64,000 nucleotides of DNA. It comes from Trifolium pratense (taxonomy: Eukaryota > Streptophyta > Magnoliopsida > Fabales > Fabaceae). Positions within the stretch are counted from its first letter, which is position 1. Each line of letters begins with the position of its first letter. Under the pieces are notes generated by a model that saw only the letters and a list, made by a program, of their open reading frames with translations, made no database searches and was not told the origin of the DNA. The stretch is taken from NCBI RefSeq assembly GCF_020283565.1, contig NC_060060.1, positions 42,904,001-42,968,000 of the forward strand. The letters run 5' to 3'. Shown here one piece after another: positions 34,546 through 45,477 of this stretch. The translations under genes were made by a program, and so were the position numbers.

Positions 34546-35576
34546 AATTCCCCCACACTTATTCTTTTGCTCTCCTGAGCAAAACTCTAGAACAAAGCAT
34601 GCTACAATCATCACAAGCAATCAACAAATTCTAGGATTCAAGCTTCCAACCGTGGACTGTATTTCAAAGATTGACATAACTCTTGTATATCAGCTGTCAA
34701 CGATAACCCTGCGTGTGTGTGTGTACTGCCTATTACTTTTCAACCAGAGTCATGACATGATCCTTCTCGAAAATATACAGTCAGGATACTAAGCTACCTT
34801 TTCTTTCCTACAACTCAGAGTTTGAGTTTAGATTTCAGCTTGAGGGGAAGCTATTCTTTTCTTGTTCTCACAGGCTTTTTGATTTTTATACGCAGGGATA
34901 CCACTTAAGTTCATTTTAGTTATGCTTTAGGTGCTACTCTACCTTTTCACCTGACGGGATCTCACTTGTAATGAGTCCAACCTGTTACTCCGAATAGAGC
35001 ACCCTACACAGCATTTGTTCCTCCAGTTTTAGGCACAAGAACTCAACATATTCATTATTGTTCCTCCAGTTTCGGGCACAGGAACTTATTCTATTTTTAT
35101 TTTTATTTTTTTAATTTTTTTTTTATTGTGTAGTATCCCATCATTTAATCTAGCCATGATCCTACAATCAAGTAATCCAGCTTTCCCCCAAACTTAGTCC
35201 TAATCATACCTCTTTATCATATTCTATACTCAGACAACTTAGCTGATGACTGTGTATTTTAAAGATTTATCAAGCCACTACTAAGTTTGCATGTTTTTCA
35301 GCAGTTGTGCATTAAGGTGCAAAGATCATCATATCAAGCATGAAAACAAGAATTTCCAAAAATTTCACCAATCCTACGGCTATATTACTCTAGTCCTAAA
35401 ACATGTAACTACTCATAACAATTGCATGCATGCTAAATTTATTTATTTATTATTATTATATTTTTTTAATTGACAGGAAAATAAAATAAATAAATGTCCC
35501 CCCCCACACTTAAAACAGACATTGTCCGCAATGTATAACAATAAGCATAAAGAAAAGGAAGGAACACACCCGAGGG
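34546..35576 (-). other. 3' untranslated part of the nested element
   Basis: Between the gag-like stop and the polypurine tract. The phrase tgttcctccagttt(t/c)(a/g)ggcaca occurs twice (35016, 35060). No RT or integrase relic is seen. Confidence 0.6.
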
Positions 35577-36701
35577 CTAAGGTGTAGCTTTCATGTCTGG
35601 TGGTTTTGGAGGAGGCCTTTCTGCACTTCGAATACATGAAACGGGAAAAAGCAAATAGCAGATGAACTTAGATATTAGTAAAAAGTCTGGTGGCTTGGGA
35701 GGAATAGCCAGCACATATGGTACACCTGCAATAACAAAAGCATGGAAATCAGACAATCCACGGTTAGTTTGTGAGTCAGATAAATTGGGTGGAAGAGATG
35801 CACAAATGGTGAAGGACAACTGCATGTTTCTTGGCTTAATCAAAGGTTCCACCAACAATTTTTTTTCTATAGTCAATGGTTTCTTCCGACTAAAATCCAC
35901 ATTTTTGCTGTCAACTACAAGAGTTATTGTATTTGCTTGAATTTCTGCACAAGTGGTTGTCGGCATCAAAATATCTTCACTTAAAATAGCTGCATTGATC
36001 TCAAGACAAGCATTACAAACACCACATTCACAAGAAAAAATTTCAAAAGATTTATCTACTTCAAGCGAAGTATGTAATTCATCTATAACAGATTCGAAGG
36101 AATTTTGTGGTGTGATCTCTTCCATGCATTCACTTGAATTTATGTTGCTTATTTTGTGTTCATCAACAGAAACAAGTATTGTTTCAATGGGCTCACCTGG
36201 AGTTTCATCAACACTTGTATCACATTGCATTACCTCTAAGAGTGCAGCAGGTTGTACATCATCATGCAACATCTTCTTCTCTTGAATTAGATGGGCATTG
36301 GAGACTATTTGCTCAACTTGGACTGCTAAACTTTGAAGAGAGGATTGCATCCATTCATCCATTTGCTTATTATTTTCAGCCATCTGCTTTATCAATTCTT
36401 CCAAACTAGGTTGTGGCTCAACCACCAATGAATCAATTTGCTGAAACTGTGGATATGACCAAATAGACTGCTCAGCAGGATATGAATTTTGTTCTTGATA
36501 GTATTGTCCTTGAAAATTACCTATAAATTGCGTCTCACCACAAAAAGTATCTAAAAATGTAGGACAATCATCACTAATATGAAAACTCGAAGAACAAATA
36601 TTACACATCACAGTTGGAATATAATTTTGATAGCAAGATTGTTGTTTTCTTGCATCCAAGCAATTTATGATATAAGCCAACTGGTCCGATGAATCTCCCA
36701 T
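35577..36701 (-). CDS. Gag-like protein of the nested Athila-type element
   Basis: The open frame is 395 codons. I prefer the start MGDSSDQ at 36701 (374 residues), because the 21 codons before it (to 36764) are the low-complexity KKKTNKKK stretch. Near its N-terminus is a zinc knuckle, CNICSSSFHISDDC (C-X2-C-X4-H-X4-C). Next is a helical segment, LEELIKQMAENNKQMDEWMQ then SSLQSLAVQVEQI, resembling the segment after the knuckle in Athila gag. After that comes an acidic, unrecognised 200-residue tail containing a cluster CECGVCNAC and proline-rich PPKPPD repeats. The capsid part normally upstream of the knuckle is missing, so this is a partial gag. It is non-autonomous and would need helper pol proteins. 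Confidence 0.65.
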   Translation of the reverse strand: MGDSSDQLAYIINCLDARKQQSCYQNYIPTVMCNICSSSFHISDDCPTFLDTFCGETQFIGNFQGQYYQEQNSYPAEQSIWSYPQFQQIDSLVVEPQPSLEELIKQMAENNKQMDEWMQSSLQSLAVQVEQIVSNAHLIQEKKMLHDDVQPAALLEVMQCDTSVDETPGEPIETILVSVDEHKISNINSSECMEEITPQNSFESVIDELHTSLEVDKSFEIFSCECGVCNACLEINAAILSEDILMPTTTCAEIQANTITLVVDSKNVDFSRKKPLTIEKKLLVEPLIKPRNMQLSFTICASLPPNLSDSQTNRGLSDFHAFVIAGVPYVLAIPPKPPDFLLISKFICYLLFPVSCIRSAERPPPKPPDMKATP

Positions 36702-37132
36702 TTTTTTTTTATTGGTTTTTTTTTTGTCTAAATAAAATGAAGAGAAAAATAAAAAACGAATCAAAAAAATCTAAAAAAAAAATTAAAAATAACACCTAAA
36801 ATCTCTAAAAATCAAACAAATCTAAATATAATTTTTTGGGATTTTTTTAAATGTATGGAAAATTAAAAACAAAATAAAAAGTGGTCTAAACGAAGGAATT
36901 TCGCAATTTCAGCCTCAATTTTCGTATCAAAGATACGAAAGTTTTCTTCCTTGATTTTTTTCAGATTTGTGGACCAAATTTCGGATCAATCTGAGATATC
37001 AACCGAAAGTTAATTATTTTTCAGCTTCAATGCAAAATTCAACGTCAGAACCTGAAACACAACAAAAACTCACAAAACAAAAAGTGTTAGTAACGTTAGT
37101 TAGTTCTAAATTTTACTAATCCTAATCAGAGA

Positions 37133-37150
37133 TCCCCGGCAACGGCGCCA
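37133..37150 (-). other. Primer-binding site of the nested element
   Basis: TGGCGCCGTTGCCGGGGA on the minus strand, three bases from the LTR edge at 37154. This fits a tRNA 3' end ending in CCA and is typical of Athila elements. Confidence 0.85.
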
Positions 37151-37153
37151 ATT

Positions 37154-38326
37154 TGATCACTGTCGTTTGGTGATCAAAATAAGTTTTAATTAAGAAAAGT
37201 AGTAACAAGGTAGTTAACCTTGGTCGTCTCACAAGGACCTCTAATTTAATAATTAGTAAAAATAAGAACAATGAATAACACAATTAAATATGGGGTTTTG
37301 GGTTTGTTTAGATCGAAAGAGTAGTATTAGAAATTCAATTGATAAAAAGACGATCAATCCATTGGTTTTAGGAAAACTTCGTTATGATTCTATCCTCGGT
37401 TCACATAAAATATTGTTTATATATTCATGCCTTGGTTGGTTTATAAGACCGATTATACAAGCGATAAACAGTTTATACGAATTCATTCGATTAAGAAAAG
37501 AATGTGTTCAACTAACCATGAGTAGTGAACAAGCGTCACTTAGAACACGGTTTGTATCATGACAGATTTCGACCAACCCTTTTTTGCTAAGCGCGAAAAA
37601 ACCTATATCAATTCCTATTCGAACTAGTCATACAAGCGATGAATCAATCCGAAAAGTCTCACAATATATAACTCAAAATAGAGATTAAGCATCACTATAT
37701 TCGAGTTTCATAAATAAATAAAGAGCATGAATTGATAAGAGAAGACAATAAATAAATAAACTGAATTACTATTAAGAATTGAACCTCAAGAAGTCATGAA
37801 CGATGTTCCCGTATACCAATGGATCAACCTAGGGTTGCTAGTTCTCCATGAGAATGTAGCAGCCTTTCTTTTCTATTTTTTTGCGTGAAATCAGAATTAT
37901 TAAACCCTAGCTGTGTTTTTGCTTAAGTACTCATAGAAAATTGGGCTTAAAAAGCTACGGGTCGAAAAACATAAGTTTGACCCGAAATTACATTATTTTC
38001 ATAAAGTCTGGAACATAAACGTAAATATTTGACACACTTGCGCTCCGAACTGGGTTTTGGCCACAACATGAAAGTTGTAGCTCTTGATGTCAGCTTTCCA
38101 ACGCATCTTCCGGCGCCTCAATCCGATATTCGTAGCTCCAGTTATGGTCTGCGCAATGAGAAGGTGTCAATATGTCATTAAATACGAAAATTGGTCAAAT
38201 AAATTCATTAAGGCTCAATTGTGACCCAAAACTTAGAAACATAATAAAAACTCGATATTATTGTAGAAAGACTACTAATATGCTAAATTATAATACTAGA
38301 AAATATGTGCCAAAATGCACTGATCA
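37154..38326 (-). repeat. 5' LTR of the nested element
   Basis: 1173 bp, same ends and length as 33373-34545. No difference was noticed on reading. Confidence 0.93.
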
Positions 38327-38654
38327 GCTACCTTTGTATAGTTTTGTTAAGTTAGTTTGGTAGTGATGTATATTAGTGCTCTGGTATGTTGTAACATCGA
38401 GTCGGGGATCGTTTGTATTCCGTCGTATATCGATGCGAACATCTTGACTTATGTTTTATGTTAATGAATTATCTTTTGAACTATTTTGTTCATTGCTTTG
38501 AAAATCCTTTATTTAATGTTTTCCGCTGCGACGTTTCGTGTCGTGTGCACGATCGTTTTATAAAATGTTTTTCCGTAGCGCTCCGGCTACTTATCTTTAA
38601 AAAGTTTTTTAAGATCACGTTTTTAAGGGTAGTTAGTTCGGGGTGTTACAATAG

Positions 38655-38667
38655 TGGTATCAGAGCC
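38655..38667 (+). other. Primer-binding site 1 of the gag-only element
   Basis: tggtatcagagcc, four bases after LTR 1; initiator-Met tRNA type. Confidence 0.88.
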
Positions 38668-38773
38668 TGGTTGGTTCATGTGAGCCATTAGGATTTTCTT
38701 TCTCTTGTATGAAGCATGTGTTGGGTACACAGTTAATACATTCTAACGTCGAGTTGTGATTCGTTCAGGAATC

Positions 38774-39694
38774 ATGGCTGCTGCTAGGACCAACGCTCAG
38801 ATTGCACAAGCTTTGACTGCTTTGACTACATTGGTGGTAAGGGATAATGACCCAGGAAGGGATAGTGAGAAAAGATTGGAAAGGTTTATGTCGCATAAAC
38901 CGACTCTGTTTACCGGTGGCTATAACCCGGAGGGAGCTATCAAGTGGTTAGATGAGGTGGAGATCATCTTTGAAGCAATGTGTTGTTCTGAGGAGAACAA
39001 GACTACTTTGGGAACTTATGCCCTTAGAGAGGAGGCAATCGTTTGGTGGAGGAATGTGAGACTCAGGATAGGAGTGGATGGTGTTGCTATCGTTTGGGAA
39101 ACTTTCAAAAGGGAATTTTTAAGGAAGTACTTTCCGGCTGATGTGAAGAATAAGAAAGTGATCGAGTTCATGGAGCTCAAGCAAGGAAATTTATCGGTCG
39201 CCGAGTATTCGGCTAAGTTTGAAGCTTTGTGTGTGTTTAGTCCACACTACAACACGGTGGAAGCCGAAGAGGATAAGTGTGTCAAGTTCGAGAGTGGACT
39301 TCGTCCGGATATCAAGCTTTTGATTGGATTTTCTGAAATTAGGGATTTTCCGACCCTTATGACCAAGGCAAGGATTTGTGATGAAGATAGCAAAGCCAAG
39401 ACTAACTACTATAAGGTTCTGAATGATAGGAAAGGAAAAGGTTTGGATCGTGGTAAGCCGTATGAGAACAAGGGCAATGGAAGTGGAAAGAAGAAGCAAG
39501 GAAGTGGAAGTTGTTACAAATGTGGAGAGCGGGGTCATATGTCATATGATTGCCCGAGGAAAAGCGACAAGTGTTTCAATTGTGGACAGTTTGGGCACAA
39601 GGCCGATGCTTGTAGGGTGAAAGTGTTTTGTTTCAATTGTGGCGAGGAAGGTCACAAGAGTCCGGTATGCAAGAAACCGAAGATGCCGCGTTGA
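38774..39694 (+). CDS. Gag polyprotein of the gag-only gypsy element (copy 1)
   Basis: The open frame starts at 38756. I choose the Met at 38774 (MAAARTNAQIAQ) because it follows a better context (aatcatggc), giving 306 residues. Counting from 38756, the capsid-like Retrotrans_gag part covers about 63-190 (AIKWLDEVEIIF, EEAIVWWRNVRL, FLRKYFP). A basic linker (about 222-250, DRKGKGLDRG...KKKQGSG) follows, then three CCHC zinc knuckles at 253-266, 273-286 and 292-305, all complete C-X2-C-X4-H-X4-C. The protein would coat the element's RNA and form particles. The stop comes 7 residues after the last knuckle with no frame into protease. A polypurine tract (AAGGGGGG, 39747-39754) follows 50 bp later. 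Confidence 0.92.
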   Translation: MAAARTNAQIAQALTALTTLVVRDNDPGRDSEKRLERFMSHKPTLFTGGYNPEGAIKWLDEVEIIFEAMCCSEENKTTLGTYALREEAIVWWRNVRLRIGVDGVAIVWETFKREFLRKYFPADVKNKKVIEFMELKQGNLSVAEYSAKFEALCVFSPHYNTVEAEEDKCVKFESGLRPDIKLLIGFSEIRDFPTLMTKARICDEDSKAKTNYYKVLNDRKGKGLDRGKPYENKGNGSGKKKQGSGSCYKCGERGHMSYDCPRKSDKCFNCGQFGHKADACRVKVFCFNCGEEGHKSPVCKKPKMPR

Positions 39695-39760
39695 GGGTTC
39701 GTTCTCTGTTTTATCTCTTAGGTAATTTCGAGGGCGAAATTCTTTTAAGGGGGGTAGAGT

Positions 39761-41863
39761 TGTAACGACCCGATTTTTAGTAAATCGATATTTTATATAT
39801 TTGCATATATTTTGGGTTAGTGTTAAATATTTATTTACGCGACCTATGATTATTTATCGCGAACATAAGTTTGTGAGCGAAACCTTTGTCGTGTTAGTGG
39901 GCTTGGGGCATGTGAGAGCTTAATGGGCTTAGGCTATTGGGCTTGGTTCAAGACCATTGGAGAGTAGTATAAGTAGCAAGTCAAACTAAGGAATAGTATC
40001 ACAATTCATTTTTCATGAGAAGTGAGGTTTGTAAGCTTAGAAGCAAAGCAAGAACCCTAGGAGAGCAAGAAGAAGAACTCGAGCAAGGAGAAGAGGTTTA
40101 GAGGCAAGAATCATCATTCAATCTAAGGTGAGAGTGGTTAAGCATAAGCTTGGGTGATCCAAGAGAGGGGAGGTGTCTAGCCTCCATTCCTAAACTCTCT
40201 CATCCAATTTCTTTGGGGTTTGGGTGAAGTTTCTTTATCATAAACATGTCTTTTCATCTTAGTATGCTTAATGAACATCTAGGAGGGAATATGTATATGT
40301 TTGATGATGGTTTTGCATGTTTATGCAACTTTGCTTATTTTGCAAGAAATTGACATGATTTTGTATGTGTGATGTGTTTTGGTGTTTTTGAATGTTAATA
40401 CATGTATATATGTATGGTATATACATGATTGATCACTTGTTATGCATTTATAACATGTTATAATGTATTTTGGATGGATTTGAGTGTTAAACCGCCTTAG
40501 AAACTCAAGAACAGATATTTCTGGTGTAGTTCGCTACGGATTCGCTACGGATTCGCTTAGCGAATAAGTTCGCTACGGATTCGCTACGGCTTCGCTTAGC
40601 GAATAAGTTCGCTACCTGTTCGCTACAAGTTCGCTACCTGTTCGCCATGTACCTGTAACCCTCTGATGTAGTTCGCTACCTGTTCGCTACAGCGAACGTG
40701 TTCGCTACGTGTTCGCTACGGGTTCGCTACGGATTCGCTTAGCGAACAGCACTGTGACAGCAACTTTTTGATAATTGTTTTAAATGCAATTAGGCACTTG
40801 TAACATGGTTTAAGGGTATCCTTGCATGATTGTTGATACATGTTTAATATTTGTGTTGTGTAATGGCATTTATATAAAATGTCAAAGAAGTATATGTATT
40901 TTTGTATATCGGGTTGTCCGATAAAGAAGAATATCAGTTTGTCTGATAAAGAAGTTTAATGGATTATGTTATCCATGTAGTGAGCAGTAGCTTCGTGCTA
41001 AGTGATTATCATATGTTTGGTAAATGCATGACATTCATAAATTCATGCATTACTTAGGGATATCAGACTTGTCTGATAAAGAAGGATATTGGACTTGTCC
41101 AATAAAGAAGGATATCAATGGTAAGTTCCTTGATAAAGAAGATGGTACCACATGCATTAGTCGTGTCTAGGTTGGCATGACATTGAATGTTTGGCATTAG
41201 TCGCATTTGAGTAAATGTGCAATTATGTGTTATGTGTTATGTGTTATGTGAGTTCTTTGTGTGGTCCGAAACGACGCGAAACTATCTGGTTGTGTATTTG
41301 TGAGTATGTGTTATCTGGTGTATTGCTTATTAAGGCATGTGTGTGAGTTAGTAATACGTGATAGGTTGAATATAGGTGCGTTTCTATATTCGTATGTATG
41401 TGATTATGTTTACTAACTCTCTACCTAATTGTTATGTGCTGGACCTTTGGGGGTTCAGGTATTCAGGTCGAGGTTTCGATCGAGTTTTAGCTGCAGATCG
41501 TTTTGGTGTGGAGCACGTTTTGGTGAGGAGCTAGTGTAGGCTACCTTTGTATAGTTTTGTTAAGTTAGTTTGGTAGTGATGTATATTAGTGCTCTGGTAT
41601 GTTGTAACATCGAGTCGGGGATCGTTTGTATTCCGTCGTATATCGATGCGAACATCTTGACTTATGTTTTATGTTAATGAATTATCTTTTGAACTATTTT
41701 GTTCATTGCTTTGAAAATCCTTTATTTAATGTTTTCCGCTGCGACGTTTCGTGTCGTGTGCACGATCGTTTTATAAAATGTTTTTCCGTAGCGCTCCGGC
41801 TACTTATCTTTAAAAAGTTTTTTAAGATCACGTTTTTAAGGGTAGTTAGTTCGGGGTGTTACA
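39761..41863 (+). repeat. LTR 2 of the gag-only element
   Basis: 2103 bp. Against LTR 3 it lacks one 11-bp minisatellite unit and has one additional 7-bp gtgttat unit (41228), which accounts exactly for the 4-bp length difference. Confidence 0.94.
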
Positions 41864-41867
41864 ATAG

Positions 41868-41880
41868 TGGTATCAGAGCC
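41868..41880 (+). other. Primer-binding site 2 of the gag-only element
   Basis: tggtatcagagcc after LTR 2, same spacing as at 38655. Confidence 0.88.
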
Positions 41881-41986
41881 TGGTTGGTTCATGTGAGCCA
41901 TTAGGATTTTCTTTCTCTTGTATGAAGCATGTGTTGGGTACACAGTTAATACATTCTAACGTCGAGTTGTGATTCGTTCAGGAATC

Positions 41987-42907
41987 ATGGCTGCTGCTAG
42001 GACCAACGCTCAGATTGCACAAGCTTTGACTGCTTTGACTACATTGGTGGTAAGGGATAATGACCCAGGAAGGGATAGTGAGAAAAGATTGGAAAGGTTT
42101 ATGTCGCATAAACCGACTCTGTTTACCGGTGGCTATAACCCGGAGGGAGCTATCAAGTGGTTAGATGAGGTGGAGATCATCTTTGAAGCAATGTGTTGTT
42201 CTGAGGAGAACAAGACTACTTTGGGAACTTATGCCCTTAGAGAGGAGGCAATCGTTTGGTGGAGGAATGTGAGACTCAGGATAGGAGTGGATGGTGTTGC
42301 TATCGTTTGGGAAACTTTCAAAAGGGAATTTTTAAGGAAGTACTTTCCGGCTGATGTGAAGAATAAGAAAGTGATCGAGTTCATGGAGCTCAAGCAAGGA
42401 AATTTATCGGTCGCCGAGTATTCGGCTAAGTTTGAAGCTTTGTGTGTGTTTAGTCCACACTACAACACGGTGGAAGCCGAAGAGGATAAGTGTGTCAAGT
42501 TCGAGAGTGGACTTCGTCCGGATATCAAGCTTTTGATTGGATTTTCTGAAATTAGGGATTTTCCGACCCTTATGACCAAGGCAAGGATTTGTGATGAAGA
42601 TAGCAAAGCCAAGACTAACTACTATAAGGTTCTGAATGATAGGAAAGGAAAAGGTTTGGATCGTGGTAAGCCGTATGAGAACAAGGGCAATGGAAGTGGA
42701 AAGAAGAAGCAAGGAAGTGGAAGTTGTTACAAATGTGGAGAGCGGGGTCATATGTCATATGATTGCCCGAGGAAAAGCGACAAGTGTTTCAATTGTGGAC
42801 AGTTTGGGCACAAGGCCGATGCTTGTAGGGTGAAAGTGTTTTGTTTCAATTGTGGCGAGGAAGGTCACAAGAGTCCGGTATGCAAGAAACCGAAGATGCC
42901 GCGTTGA
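41987..42907 (+). CDS. Gag polyprotein of the gag-only gypsy element (copy 2)
   Basis: The protein is identical to the copy at 38774 over all residues, with the same three zinc knuckles and the same flanks. The internal region is again 1110 bp (41864-42973) with a polypurine tract at 42960-42967. Two identical intact gag frames in one array point to copying by recombination between LTRs of identical elements rather than two separate insertions. The antisense 115-codon frames over both copies are shadows. Confidence 0.92.
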   Translation: MAAARTNAQIAQALTALTTLVVRDNDPGRDSEKRLERFMSHKPTLFTGGYNPEGAIKWLDEVEIIFEAMCCSEENKTTLGTYALREEAIVWWRNVRLRIGVDGVAIVWETFKREFLRKYFPADVKNKKVIEFMELKQGNLSVAEYSAKFEALCVFSPHYNTVEAEEDKCVKFESGLRPDIKLLIGFSEIRDFPTLMTKARICDEDSKAKTNYYKVLNDRKGKGLDRGKPYENKGNGSGKKKQGSGSCYKCGERGHMSYDCPRKSDKCFNCGQFGHKADACRVKVFCFNCGEEGHKSPVCKKPKMPR

Positions 42908-42973
42908 GGGTTCGTTCTCTGTTTTATCTCTTAGGTAATTTCGAGGGCGAAATTCTTTTAAGGGGGGTAGAGT

Positions 42974-45080
42974 TGTAACGACCCGATTTTTAGTAAATCG
43001 ATATTTTATATATTTGCATATATTTTGGGTTAGTGTTAAATATTTATTTACGCGACCTATGATTATTTATCGCGAACATAAGTTTGTGAGCGAAACCTTT
43101 GTCGTGTTAGTGGGCTTGGGGCATGTGAGAGCTTAATGGGCTTAGGCTATTGGGCTTGGTTCAAGACCATTGGAGAGTAGTATAAGTAGCAAGTCAAACT
43201 AAGGAATAGTATCACAATTCATTTTTCATGAGAAGTGAGGTTTGTAAGCTTAGAAGCAAAGCAAGAACCCTAGGAGAGCAAGAAGAAGAACTCGAGCAAG
43301 GAGAAGAGGTTTAGAGGCAAGAATCATCATTCAATCTAAGGTGAGAGTGGTTAAGCATAAGCTTGGGTGATCCAAGAGAGGGGAGGTGTCTAGCCTCCAT
43401 TCCTAAACTCTCTCATCCAATTTCTTTGGGGTTTGGGTGAAGTTTCTTTATCATAAACATGTCTTTTCATCTTAGTATGCTTAATGAACATCTAGGAGGG
43501 AATATGTATATGTTTGATGATGGTTTTGCATGTTTATGCAACTTTGCTTATTTTGCAAGAAATTGACATGATTTTGTATGTGTGATGTGTTTTGGTGTTT
43601 TTGAATGTTAATACATGTATATATGTATGGTATATACATGATTGATCACTTGTTATGCATTTATAACATGTTATAATGTATTTTGGATGGATTTGAGTGT
43701 TAAACCGCCTTAGAAACTCAAGAACAGATATTTCTGGTGTAGTTCGCTACGGATTCGCTACGGATTCGCTTAGCGAATAAGTTCGCTACGGATTCGCTAC
43801 GGCTTCGCTTAGCGAATAAGTTCGCTACCTGTTCGCTACAAGTTCGCTACCTGTTCGCCATGTACCTGTAACCCTCTGATGTAGTTCGCTACCTGTTCGC
43901 TACAGCGAACGTGTTCGCTACGTGTTCGCTACGTGTTCGCTACGGGTTCGCTACGGATTCGCTTAGCGAACAGCACTGTGACAGCAACTTTTTGATAATT
44001 GTTTTAAATGCAATTAGGCACTTGTAACATGGTTTAAGGGTATCCTTGCATGATTGTTGATACATGTTTAATATTTGTGTTGTGTAATGGCATTTATATA
44101 AAATGTCAAAGAAGTATATGTATTTTTGTATATCGGGTTGTCCGATAAAGAAGAATATCAGTTTGTCTGATAAAGAAGTTTAATGGATTATGTTATCCAT
44201 GTAGTGAGCAGTAGCTTCGTGCTAAGTGATTATCATATGTTTGGTAAATGCATGACATTCATAAATTCATGCATTACTTAGGGATATCAGACTTGTCTGA
44301 TAAAGAAGGATATTGGACTTGTCCAATAAAGAAGGATATCAATGGTAAGTTCCTTGATAAAGAAGATGGTACCACATGCATTAGTCGTGTCTAGGTTGGC
44401 ATGACATTGAATGTTTGGCATTAGTCGCATTTGAGTAAATGTGCAATTATGTGTTATGTGTTATGTGAGTTCTTTGTGTGGTCCGAAACGACGCGAAACT
44501 ATCTGGTTGTGTATTTGTGAGTATGTGTTATCTGGTGTATTGCTTATTAAGGCATGTGTGTGAGTTAGTAATACGTGATAGGTTGAATATATGTGCGTTT
44601 CTATATTCGTATGTATGTGATTATGTTTACTAACTCTCTACCTAATTGTTATGTGCTGGACCTTTGGGGGTTCAGGTATTCAGGTCGAGGTTTCGATCGA
44701 GTTTTAGCTGCAGATCGTTTTGGTGTGGAGCACGTTTTGGTGAGGAGCTAGTGTAGGCTACCTTTGTATAGTTTTGTTAAGTTAGTTTGGTAGTGATGTA
44801 TATTAGTGCTCTGGTATGTTGTAACATCGAGTCGGGGATCGTTTGTATTCCGTCGTATATCGATGCGAACATCTTGACTTATGTTTTATGTTAATGAATT
44901 ATCTTTTGAACTATTTTGTTCATTGCTTTGAAAATCCTTTATTTAATGTTTTCCGCTGCGACGTTTCGTGTCGTGTGCACGATCGTTTTATAAAATGTTT
45001 TTCCGTAGCGCTCCGGCTACTTATCTTTAAAAAGTTTTTTAAGATCACGTTTTTAAGGGTAGTTAGTTCGGGGTGTTACA
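42974..45080 (+). repeat. LTR 3 of the gag-only element
   Basis: 2107 bp, ends GGGTGTTACA followed by TTATT. It has a g-to-t change (gaatatatgtgcg, about 44592) against LTRs 1 and 2. Confidence 0.94.
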
Positions 45081-45085
45081 TTATT

Positions 45086-45470
45086 CATTCTCATATTCTC
45101 ATATATATTTTTACCATTCTCATAATATATTTCCTATATATATATAGGAGGTTGCACATTGCTAATTTACACCTTAATGTTTTTAGGTGGTTGTAAATTA
45201 TATATATATATATCCATTTTAATTTGTGATTGATTTCAGACTATTTGGTTTGAAAAAATTGTTATAGCTTACCGCCGTTTGTTGCAACGAGTAAATAGTA
45301 TGTGAACTCGTTTTCTTGCTTTCATTTATTTTCTTTCTTGTGATAGATGTTTCTACTGACCTAGTTGGCATGTCGCAGTTTTCCCTTGAAGTAAAACACA
45401 CTCTTAGTAATTAAAAACAAAAACATTAAAAAAATAATCAATTTTAAGGATTACAATTATTTTTAGTACT
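45086..45470. other. Gene-free spacer
   Basis: AT-rich, with short (TA) runs. A 60-codon antisense frame has no features of a gene. Confidence 0.5.
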
Positions 45471-45477
45471 CTATCCG

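Larger units (their letters stand above)
33373..38326 (-). mobile_element. Nested non-autonomous Athila-like element, 4954 bp
   Basis: Two LTRs of 1173 bp (33373-34545, 37154-38326; ends TGATCA...TGATCA) look identical. The target duplication is GCTAC (33368-33372, 38327-38331), and LTR 2 of the host element shows the single GCTAC. Orientation is minus. The PBS at 37133-37150 reads TGGCGCCGTTGCCGGGGA on that strand, as in Athila-type elements (tRNA-Asp type). The polypurine tract aagtgtgggggaatt is at 34546-34560. It codes only a gag-like ORF. Identical LTRs mean a very recent insertion. Confidence 0.93.
31585..38650 (+). repeat. LTR 1 of the gag-only element (contains nested element)
   Basis: TGTAACGACC...GGGTGTTACA. 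Without the nested element and one copy of its target duplication it is 2107 bp, the same length as LTR 3. A possible TATA (gtataagtag) is at about 31790, and a minisatellite is at 32354-32582. Confidence 0.92.
31585..45080 (+). mobile_element. Non-autonomous gag-only Ty3/gypsy element, LTR-gag-LTR-gag-LTR
   Basis: Three LTRs (31585-38650 including a nested element; 39761-41863; 42974-45080) alternate with two 1110-bp internal regions. Each internal region has a PBS, one gag ORF and a polypurine tract. The outermost edges are flanked by one 5-bp duplication, TTATT (31580-31584, 45081-45085), so the whole array behaves as a single insertion. No protease, RT, RNase H or integrase is coded. The PBS matches the initiator-Met tRNA tail type (tggtatcagagcc), and the terminal TGTAACGACCC/GGGGTGTTACA fits Tekay/Del-like chromoviruses; that lineage is inferred. 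Confidence 0.93.

Noticed and set aside
34391..34792. 133-codon frame
   Set aside because: Crosses an LTR/internal boundary of the nested element on its antisense strand.
38655..38667. tRNA gene at the tggtatcagagcc sequences or at the nested element's PBS
   Set aside because: Only the primer-binding complement is present; no cloverleaf surrounds it. No complete tRNA or rRNA gene was recognised in the window.
38413..38691. MYSVVYRCEH... frame repeated at 41626 and 44843
   Set aside because: Falls in the LTR 3' end and runs into the PBS; the third copy diverges exactly at the LTR edge, so it is not a protein.
39191..39538. 115-codon antisense frames over both gag copies
   Set aside because: Shadow of the strongly supported gag frame; duplicated only because gag is duplicated.
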